Of a stretch of DNA of 64,000 bases, positions 23,367 through 32,300 are shown one piece after another. Both the position numbers and the translations under genes were made by a program. The DNA is taken from assembly GCA_963575745.1 (NCBI GenBank), contig CAUYUJ010014196.1, positions 28,501 to 92,500 on the forward strand, given 5' to 3'. The notes below the pieces were generated by a model, which did no database searches, was not told the origin of the DNA, and worked only from the letters and a program-made list of their open reading frames with translations. The stretch is from Prorocentrum cordatum. Lineage: Eukaryota; Sar; Dinophyceae; Prorocentrales; Prorocentraceae. Within the stretch, counting starts at the first letter, position 1. The number at the start of each line of letters is the position of its first letter.

Positions 23367-23640
23367 TGATGCCATTCGTTGTTGCATCGAGGAAAAACTG
23401 GACTGACAAAACCACATCGTTGGAGATCTGCGCTCGCTCACTTGGACCCACGTTTGGGGTCCAGCGGCGGCCTTGGCGACACGCTGAGCCTTGCAAGCGG
23501 ATAGCGCGTCGCTCCGCTCCGCGGGGCGGAAGACCGTGAGAGGCTCGGGGCGTTAACGCTCGGGAATGGGACGTGGATAAGCGTGCCGCGCCGCAGCGTG
23601 GCGGGCCAGGACTGGCGGACCGAGACGCTGAGCCAAACCT
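23367..23640 (+). repeat. dispersed repeat E, copy 2 (uninterrupted)
   Basis: Matches 16133-16680 on both sides but passes directly from CACGTTTGGGGTC into CAGCGGCGGCC, with no minisatellite. Confidence 0.7.
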
Positions 23641-23689
23641 GAGGGACGACGATCGGGGGGGACCAGCTGAAGCAAGGGCTCCCAACTTC

Positions 23690-23835
23690 GCGCTTCGCGC
23701 TGCGCGAAGCGCGAAGCGCGAATAACTTCGCGCTCTCGCGCCGCCCTCCCAAAGGGAGAATAGGAGGACGAGGAGGAGGGGGAGAAGGAACGAGGACCGC
23801 GAAGCGCGAAGCGCGAATAACTTCGCGCCCTCATG
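23690..23835. repeat. GCGAA-type hairpins
   Basis: CTTCGCGCTTCGCGC is followed directly by GCGCGAAGCGCGAAG, and a second GCGAAGCGCGAATAACTTCGC block follows at about 23800. Strong potential stem-loops; no gene. Confidence 0.6.
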
Positions 23836-23967
23836 GGAGCCCTTGCTGAAGAGGGACAACGATCGAGCCGGAACCAGCGATACATCCATCGCCGGTAGGT
23901 CGGCGATGGGCCCCGGATAGCAGATCCGCACGCTCCTGGGTGGGGTGGGTCATCGGGCCCCCATCTT

Positions 23968-24102
23968 GCCGTCGCTCTTTCGGACGTCCCTTTCCCGTGC
24001 ATTTTTCGATTTCGTGCGTGTGTGTTTTTTTTTGCTCGATGTTCCAGGATGGTCCTCGATGGCTCTCGCCGAGAAAAAATGCACACGTCCGAGCGGTGCC
24101 AA
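23968..24102 (+). mobile_element. element B, copy 2
   Basis: GTCGCTCTTTCGGACGTCCC at the left (a small interruption in the end repeat) and ACACGTCCGAGCGGTGCC at the right. Confidence 0.75.
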
Positions 24103-25497
24103 GCCATCGGCGATCCATCGGCCACGGGGGCTTGCTGCCTCTCCCCCGGAGCCCATGCCCCCCCTGGCACTGACCCCTGGTCTTCGGGTCACTGCTCGGC
24201 TCCCTGGCGGCCGCTGCGAGCGATTCCAGCACCCCAGGAGCGGCCGCGGCGAGGTGCAGCTGTTGGAGAGCACCCCGAGGCTGGAGAGCTGCCGCGAACC
24301 TCCGAAAACGCCCGAAGACCTTGCACATCAGACCTCGAAACTTCTCATGCAGCCCTTGACCCCCCCAAACGCTTCCCTTCGAAACTTCGTCCCCCCTTAC
24401 CGATGCCCCTCACAACCTCCGCGCACGCGGCCCCCGGGCCTGGCGCTGCTTGGAGGCCTCGCCACGCAGCCGGTCCACCCAAGCGGACTCCGAGGCCCGG
24501 CGCACCTCCTCTGCGGCACGGAAGGACAGCCCCGACGTCCAGCGCCGTCGCCAACGATCGACGTCGTCGTCGATGTCGCCGTCGCCGTTGCCGTCGCCGT
24601 CCCCGTCGTCGTTTCGTCGTCGCCGTCGCCGTCGCAGTCACTCGTCGCCATCGCCGTCGCTCGTTGCTCGTCGCTCATCGATCGTCGACGTCAGCCATGG
24701 ACCCTTGCTACACGTCGGCCTTGGTTGGTCTTCGGCGGACTTCTGGCGGCTTCGACGGTCTTTTCGCGGTCGTCGGAGGTCTTCTGACGGGCTGCGGCGG
24801 TGTTCTGCCGGTCTTTGGTGGATTCCGGCGGCCGTCGGCAAGCTTCGGCGAGAAGGCTGGGTAGCTGCGTTCATCAAGGGTTCCAGGATCGAATGCCCAA
24901 CCTTACTTACAAGGGGACGAGTGGATTATAAATGAATGCGAAGGTGTATTATATCCGGCCTAACCTAGCTCATAAATGGATCGCAAATGCCCTAGATGTT
25001 TCAGGGGGGTGGCTGATCTGGTCCAAGTGGGTGGAGACCACTTCGCGGAGTTACAGAATCACCCTACGGGCACTTGTAACCAACATAAAGAAGATTAGGC
25101 CATATACAGCCTCACTGCTCACACTGATCTTGGCCTCCAGGGGGCTTTGACAGGATCAGGGGCCGTCCAAAAACGGCACAGGATGTATGAAACGACCCAC
25201 GATGTTGGCTGGGACAGCGGTCGGGACCCCAAGGACCCCGCACTGGGAAAACCGAAAAATACCAATACCGCTACTCCCTAGACCTCTCCCGGGGTGCGTT
25301 CTGACCAGAATTTCGAAGCGAATCCAGCGGTGGCGACGAGGGCCTCCCAAGAGGCCCAGAAGAGGCGAAAACGAAGGAAAGAAGAGTAATGCTATGGGTA
25401 CCTGTTCGTCCTCTGACGCACTGTGAACAAACTCATGCCATCTGCCGTTTCGGCAAGGGTCCCGATGGAAACGGGTCCTGAATCCCAGTGGGCTTAC
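24103..25497. other. unassigned stretch
   Basis: Contains (CGTCGC)n at about 24560-24690 and a lower-GC part at about 24930-25450. An open frame at 24932-25150 lacks recognisable features. Nothing else is supported. Confidence 0.4.
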
Positions 25498-26066
25498 CAT
25501 CCCAAGCCGGCTCCGTCCGTCTGGCGGCCCCCGGGGCCCTGCGGATGGCCCAGGGAGAGGCCAGAACCCGCGAGCAAAAACTCCAGAGCCGCCGGTTCCC
25601 CTCGGAACCCCCTTCCTGCACGTCGGGAGCGTGCAAGAGAGGGGCGTCCGAGAGGGAACGTCCGCAAATCATGACCCGAGGCACGGGCGCGGCCCAGGAG
25701 GGGCCAGGGGGACGCACTGCAGAAAGAAGAAGGGGAAGAAGACGAGGAAGAGGGGGCCACGGCCACAAACCAGGGAGGTCACATGGCCCCCGCGACGATC
25801 TGCCCCCCCCCCCCTGGTCATCACCCCCTCCTGTTGGACGCCCCCGCTCGTGGCGACTCCTGCTTGATCTGCTCGGCGACCCCGGGCGGCTGGGCCGCGT
25901 CGACCACCCTGTCGCCGTGGGCGCCGCTGCCGAGGGCCACCCCGCACGAGAGGAGCCCGAAGTCGGAGTGCCCCGAGGCGCGGAGCGCGGACTTCAGCGC
26001 CGCCCCCCAGGAGGCCGAAGGGGACTCCTCCATGAGCTTCCACGCGCGCAGCAGCATGTCGGTGAC
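25498..26066 (-). CDS. hypothetical protein, two internal exons
   Basis: Exon 26066-25860 encodes VTDMLLRAWKLMEE through VAEQIKQ, and exon 25615-25498 encodes EGGSEGNRRLWSF through RRTEPAWD. Both have strong G/C third positions. The first acceptor is CGCAG|GTCACC, and a (TCC)n tract of more than 500 bp lies just upstream. The intron 25859-25616 (244 bp) starts GA and ends AG; the repeat GCAGGA is present at both ends, so removal gives AAG-CAG-GAA in frame. The last donor is GATG|GTAAGC. The intron holds element F copy 4. I do not recognise the family. The exon at 36598-36718 could lie upstream in the same gene. Confidence 0.5.
25641..25852. mobile_element. element F, copy 4, inside an intron
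   Basis: Left GGGGCGTCCGAGAGGG, right (reverse complement) GGGGGCGTCCAACAGGAGG: inverted ends of about 16 bp. It also has AATCATGACCCGAGGCA, CATGGCCCCCGC and GGTCATCACCCCCTCCT, as in copy 1. It fills most of the 244-bp GA-AG intron. Confidence 0.65.
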
Positions 26067-26075
26067 CTGCGCTCG

Positions 26076-26645
26076 GTGAGGAGGAGGAGGAGGAGGAGGA
26101 GGAGGAGGAGGAGGAGGAGGAGGAGGAGGAGGAGGAGGAGGAGGGGGAGGGGAGGAGAGGAGGAGAGGGGGAGGCGGAGGAGGAGGAGGAGGAGGAGGAG
26201 GAGAAGGAGGAGGAGGGAGGAGGAGGAGGAGGAGGAGAAGGAGGAGGAAGAGGAGGAGGATGAGGAGGGGGAGGAGGAGGAGGAGGAAGAGGAGGAGGAG
26301 GAGGGAGGAGGAGGAGGAGGAGGAGGAGGAGGAGGGGGGAGGAGGAGGAGGAGGAGGAGGAGGGGGAGGAGGAGGAGGAGGAGGAGGAGGAGGAGGAGGA
26401 GGAGGAGGAGGAGGAGGAGGAGGAGGAGGAGGAGGAGGAGGAGGAGGAGGAGGAGGAGGAGGAGGAGGAGGGGGAGGGGGAGGGGGAGGGGGAGGAGGAA
26501 GAGGAGGAGAGGAGGAGGAGGAGGAGGAGGAGGAGGAGGAGGAGGAGGAGGAGGAGGGGAGGGGGAGGAGGAGGAGGAGGAGGAGGAGGAGGAGGAGGAG
26601 GAGGAGGAGGAGGGAGGAGGAGGAGGAGGAGGAGGAGGAGGAGGA
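26076..26645 (+). repeat. (GGA)n microsatellite, ~570 bp ((TCC)n on the minus strand)
   Basis: Nearly uninterrupted GGA/GAG triplets. On the minus strand it directly follows the 3' end of the truncated LINE and directly precedes the acceptor at 26067. Confidence 0.95.
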
Positions 26646-29235
26646 TGCAAACCCGTGGAGACCAGGTCAAGCCTGGGCACGACATCACATTCAAGCCTGG
26701 GGGAACTTGCCGCCACTCTTGGGAGGAAGACCACGAGCCAACCTGGACAGGACCTCCCTCCCAGCCTTCGTGGGGGGACGATCAGTCTTACAGGGTTTGG
26801 CCAGGCTTTGCACATTGCGCCCACTAGCACGGGCACCACAATGCTCGCAATACAGCACGCCGCGGAGCACATTCAACCTACGATTGCCCGCGCACGAAGG
26901 ATACAAGGGGTGCGCGAGCGGATCAGAGGAAAGGTGAGCGGGGCCGAGACAAGGACCAGGACAAAAGTCCTGGACGCGGCCCTTCAAACTGAATCGACGC
27001 TCACAGATCTGGCAACGGAGAACCGTACCCTTCAAGGTCGGCTCATGACCCGCACTCCTCATCCTCCTACGGCGGACCTGGAATACAGGGATAGGAGGGG
27101 GCCGAGAGGGAGGACGGCCGAGCCGATCAGAAACACGGCGGGGGTTCTGCTCCACAACCTCCCGATGCACCGCCAGAAGGCGGTCAAGCGTGTGAGACGT
27201 GACACGATCAACAAACGCCGTCACATCAACCTGCTCGGGGGAGGGGGCCACACGTTCAGTGGCCCACCCCGCAAAGATACCAGCACACCAATTAAGGAAA
27301 AACTCCTCCTCCCCAGTGGCGAAATGGGCCCTCTGGTGGGTCGTCGAGTGGCTCTTGGTCCACAGGACGCCGACTGAACCAGGACCTCGATCGTCTAGGG
27401 CCGACCAGATCCGAACCCAAAGATCGAGCATCGAGCTGCTAGCCACGATCTGAGCCCGTGGCTGCCTCAGCCCTCTCACCAAGCGCAAATAATCAGAGTA
27501 GCACAATATATCACCCACAGTATGACTCAGAACCATGATAACTGCATAAAGTTCAGCTCGGGGACTAGACTGCTCCAAGGTAGGAAGACCACCGCACATA
27601 ATGGTATCCAGCTGCAACGAGAGACCATCTGGAACCCCAAGACTGACTATAGCCCAACCACATCGCCTCAACCTCTTATCTCTGGCATGAACCCCTCCAG
27701 AGCCATCAAGGCCCCACACACCTCCAGGAACCCGATGTTGAGCCCTCAGGGTGCCCCATGTCCAGGTACAAGCAGAGGGTGGAGGTAGGTGACCACAGGA
27801 TGCATCACGGCAGGGTACCCCACGAGTAAAGAAAGCACTATGAGGGTCAGCAGCAAGGGCATCATGAACCAAATATTCACTATTCACAATACTCGGATCA
27901 GTCAAGTACTGGTTACCCGGGCATCCCCACCAACGGTGCAGAGGTGTTTCCCGCGCGTCACCACATCGGAAGCAACGGCCTGAGGTCAAATGTCCACAGT
28001 CCTGCAGACGCGACTCGGGCCAAACACCTCCGACAGCAATCGTAATCAAAAGGGCGGCTCCCTTAAAGCCGCCGTCGTCGAGCAACTTCTTGTGCTTGGC
28101 GCGAAGCACAGTAAGGTCAGCACCTGTCTCTAGGCCTTGCCCGCAGAAGTGCTGAGCGGCCTTGGCCCAGACAATGGGCGAGCAAGACTCACGGACAGCC
28201 GAGGTAAGATGATATCTGACATCTGCACCAGTCAACCTAAGAGTGACACCAACACTTGCACGCCACTCATCAACACGTCGTGGTTCCCATCCTAGATCCA
28301 GAACAGTAGCATACAGGGCTGCAATGGGACCTCGAACGAGACGCCACCGACTCGACTCCTGCGGCTTACCGATCGTGTCGTGCAGGGCCTCCCAGACTCT
28401 CCGAACTCCAGACCGAAAACCTTCAGGAAGAAAAACCCAAACTTCCGAAATCAAGGTAAGTTGTTCAACACGGAGCCGATAAACAGGATCATCTTTAGTA
28501 TCATGCAACACTCGCAACACAGTGCTAACACAAGCCCCAGACGATCAATATCCAGAGCACGCTGCTGCCGAGGATCTGAACTGCCCAATAGCACCCGCAG
28601 GAAGCTCAAGGAGAGCATGGCCCCAGGTACCCACTGCCAAAATGCCTGGCTTGAAAACCTTCCGAGAAGCCCCACAAAGCTTGGCAAGGTAACTCAACTT
28701 CCTGGCACGACGGAAAGCGAGCGAGCGTCTCTGCTGGACCTTCCAGGCGGATCGCCTTTTATTGGCAGTAGTGACAGATCCAAGATCCTTCACTCCCTCA
28801 GCAAAAGAAATGGAGACTTCATATCTCCTGAACTCGTCCTGCAGGGGCCGCTGCAGCTCCACGGACGAGGCGATTGCAAGCGACTTAGAGCTGACGACAC
28901 ACCCCAGCTCAGAGATATCATGCTGAAAATCGGCAGCGGCCTGGGGCAGGTAGCGGCAGATGAAAGCGACAGAGCCTTGCAGGTACTGTGTGATGTCGTC
29001 AACATACGACCTAATTGGGACACGAACGTGTGGGTGGTCTCCAGGTCCTCGAGGGATCCTATTATGAGCCTTCTCCAGGACCCCGTAAAGGTAGCACTTG
29101 ACCCAGGGCATACGTTGACAACAACCCGCCAAGATGGACTCACCAGAGGCCAACACCTTCGAAAGACTCCCAGACACTTCCAAAAGCCTCGGAGACGTGT
29201 GAATGAGGAGCCCCATGTACAACAGGTGGGCGGGG
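26646..29235 (-). mobile_element. 5'-truncated LINE (LINE-2), RT C-half plus RNase H
   Basis: The element begins inside the reverse transcriptase, right after a (TCC)n tract, and ends about 45 bases past its stop codon in another (TCC)n tract. Everything before the catalytic YVDD region is missing. Base composition is less GC-rich than the DNA around it. Confidence 0.85.
26691..29220 (-). pseudogene. LINE-2 ORF2 fragment, one nonsense mutation
   Basis: One continuous frame encodes the RT C-terminal half, with SYVDDITQ at about 28984-29010 and upstream WVKCYLYGVLEKAH. A connection region follows, then RNase H with GLDGSGGVHA (about 27690-27720), PRAELYAVIMVL and CYSDYLRL, and C-terminal Cys pairs CQIC and CEHC. 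An in-frame TGA at 28545-28547 splits it between AAACSGY and SSGACVSTVLRVL; the same frame continues on both sides, so this is a point mutation rather than a frameshift. The protein is dead by truncation and nonsense. Its sequence differs clearly from LINE-1, so it is a separate family. Confidence 0.85.
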
Positions 29236-29285
29236 TGGAGGAGGAGGAGGAGGAGGAGGAAGAGGAGGAGGAGGAGGAGCAGGAG
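29236..29285 (+). repeat. (GGA)n tract between the two LINEs
   Basis: About 50 bp of GGA/GAG that separates the 3' end of LINE-1 from the truncated 5' end of LINE-2. Confidence 0.9.
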
Positions 29286-29343
29286 CACCACACCGACTAA
29301 CGAAGTCATCGCATTAGCATGCATCAAAACAAAAACAAACAGG

Positions 29344-32300
29344 TTAGCCTTCGTCCGAGAAATCCGCCTCCTCGCGCTTTCTCTGGTCAAGGACTCGCTG
29401 CCCTAACTCCTCAGCTTGGGCGCGAGAGGAGAATCCAAATAGCGCAAGGCCTCGGACGAGGTCGACGCCGACCCGCTCAACAGCTGGGCCGGGTCCAAGA
29501 GCTGGCACATCTGCGAGGCCCAGCTTCGATGCCAGGAAGGTGCGCGAGGCGTCGGAGAGCGATGTCGCCGCTCCGACGCGACCGCCCTTGCGGGACGGAT
29601 GCTTACCACGCAAAATCCAAGCCAATTGCCTCTCGCGGCCATCGGAACGGGACCCCGAGCAATCCGACACGAGAGAGCTCCGTCCCCAGGACCTCCCAGG
29701 ATGGCCAACAGATCCACAGGTGGTGCAAAACACCAAAGTATCCATAGGAGCTCCGCCTGTGGAGGACACGGGAGCCTCGATGCACGAATGGCCACGGGCC
29801 TTCCAGGGCCTGAGAAGGGCCCACGCCTCTTCCCCAGGCGGCGGCGGGGGGGCGGGGGAGGGCAGCGCCTCGCCTTCATCCCTCGCTTCGCCGCCAACTT
29901 CCGCGCGCTCCCCTCCCACGACGGACGACCCAGGCTCGACGACCCCAGCCCCCTCATCCTCGCCGCCATCATCGGCGTCGGCTGGAACCTGAAAACTGCC
30001 GAGATCGACGTGGCGCAGCCAATCGAGTGGGACATGGTCGAAGACGGCGGCATCAGCAATCATCGCCTCCTGACGCGCCGAATACCGAGAGACAAGCCGT
30101 GCAATCTCATGACATCCGATGATGACAAGGCGATCGCAATAATCACTGCGATACATCTCTGCCCCCTGGCGCGCATACAAGTCAGCCGCACGGTTGCCCA
30201 ACCACTGAACACGCGTCAGGCGGCCATCGATCACGTCCCTCTCTGTGCAATGGGAAGGGACCTTACAAACACTGCAATCATCAAGTTTATCATGCACCTG
30301 TGCCCACCAGTGGGCCCTCATGCTGTCCGGCCCTGCGGCCGACCTCGGATCCCTAGCGCAATCCACCGTGCCCGCACAATCAATGTGCAGGCTGGAGCCT
30401 GGGCACAGCACAGCATTGAGCACCAGCTGGAGGACGGCGAAGTCCTCGCCGTCTCTCGCAGCCTGGAGGGGTGCCTCCGAAAATGGCACTACCCCCCAGA
30501 TGTACGACTGGACGACCCCCTCCCCGTCCGTAACCACGACCGCCCATCCCGCCACTCCCAGGGACGGCAGATGGCCCTCGAAGGCCGAGCCGTCGGTGAA
30601 AACATGCATGCCAGACCCGATCATCAGTCCATCGGCCGGCCAATTAAAGCGATGCATGTAACATGAGGTGGGGTCGGGGGCCTTGCGCCCGAACCAGGCC
30701 GAGGGGTCAGGGAAAACCGCCCTGGAGAACAACTCCTGGGCCCGACCCGAAAGACAAGACACGAACCGTGCCGCCTCCCTGACTTCGCACGGGAGCTCTT
30801 CTCTCCTCCAAGCCGAGTGAGCGGGGCAAGCAAACCGGCGATGAAACAAGGACCCAGGCTCCCCACAGCGGAGGCGTTCAGGGCGGATATCTTCGCACTT
30901 CTCGGCGAAACGCTGCTGGCACCAATACCTGTTCGCCAGCAGCCCTCTGAGCACGCGCTGGTGGTGAGTCGTCCAGCCCTCAGACGCTCTGGCAGCCAGA
31001 AGGTCCTGGGCAGGGCGGGAGCAGATCGGGCCAGACCATTCACCCACGAACGACGACTGACGACTCTGCTCCTCGGCCACAATCGCATCCCAGCACGCCC
31101 GCCGACAAAGCATGGCGAAAAACTCAGGCGAGAAACGAGCCAAAGACCAAGCCACTCCACGGTGGTCCACCAGGCTGTCTCGATCGAGGTCTAGGTCCCA
31201 TCCTATCCTACGCAGGGTCAGGATGAGGGCGGCAATTGGCTGCTTCACCGCACTCCATGGCCTCTTTGTCCCGAGAATCTCACGGGCGTCTTCCGCCGCA
31301 GAGGCGAACACGGGCCGGGAGACCGACCGGTGCCACCAGACCGATACGAATGTTTTTACCGCGGCGACGGTGAGATGTACAAGAGGGTCGCTCGTCCACG
31401 ACGAGCTGAAGAGCAGCGAGAAGCCGAGAGATGAGCCAGGCTGGAGCGGCCCATGGCTACGAGCTGCTGCAACTCGAAGCCCTCGCAAAGCCGAGTTGCT
31501 GACCCCCAAGACGGGCGCTCCCCAGCATGCTTTGGCCGCGGGGCCCGCCCTGAAGACGCGGAACGCGTTCTTGCCTCGGCCTAAATTCCGAAGCCGGCTC
31601 GCTGATGCCAGAGCCTCCGAAAAACGCGCTGACTGAATCGGGATCCTGCGCCGAGAGCCGTCCAACGAGTCCCCCCCAAGGTCCCGATGGGTCTCGGACA
31701 ACAGTGAAACGTCTAGCGGCCACTCGGGGTCATTAAGCAAGAGGTCGAGCAGCGCGTTGTCCGAGACCATAAAACAAGTTTTGGACGTATTGACTGGCAG
31801 CTCTAGCTGCTGCATGGCTGCTAAGACCAAGTTGACGGCTTTGACTAGTTGCGCTGCGACCGTTCGTACGCCCCCTACTGCGTGCAACTTAACATCATCA
31901 ACGAGATTGATGGGGCGACATACTGGCGTCTCCAACGCCACAGCTTTCAAAACGCAGAGGGTGAGCAATTTCACAACCCCCGTCGCACAAGAACATCCTG
32001 CAACTACGGTTCCATTTGGCACAATAGCACGCGACGTTGCCGACATCCATCGTACTCGGCGAGGCCCGCGGTAGAGCGCGCAAAGCGACCGGAGCAGGCC
32101 GAGATCAAACGAGTAATGAACTGCTGCCTGCTTCATGGCCATGTGCGACACATTTTCGTAAAAACGAGACAAATCAAAAAAGACAGAGCCACTCACCATG
32201 CCGTGCCGACGCGCATGCACCACAAAAAGGTTGTGCACGTACGCCGCCCGATCCGCCGCCGTGTCGCCGGATTTGCCCCAGAAGAAGGCTTCGTCCACGC

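Noticed and set aside
22318-23931. Long Val/Asp/Thr-rich frames
   Set aside because: They come from (GTC)n and (GAC)n arms of the palindrome.
25488-27377. 629-residue plus-strand frame with Arg, Glu and Gly runs
   Set aside because: Crosses the (GGA)n tract and is antisense to the LINE fragment; no coding evidence of its own.
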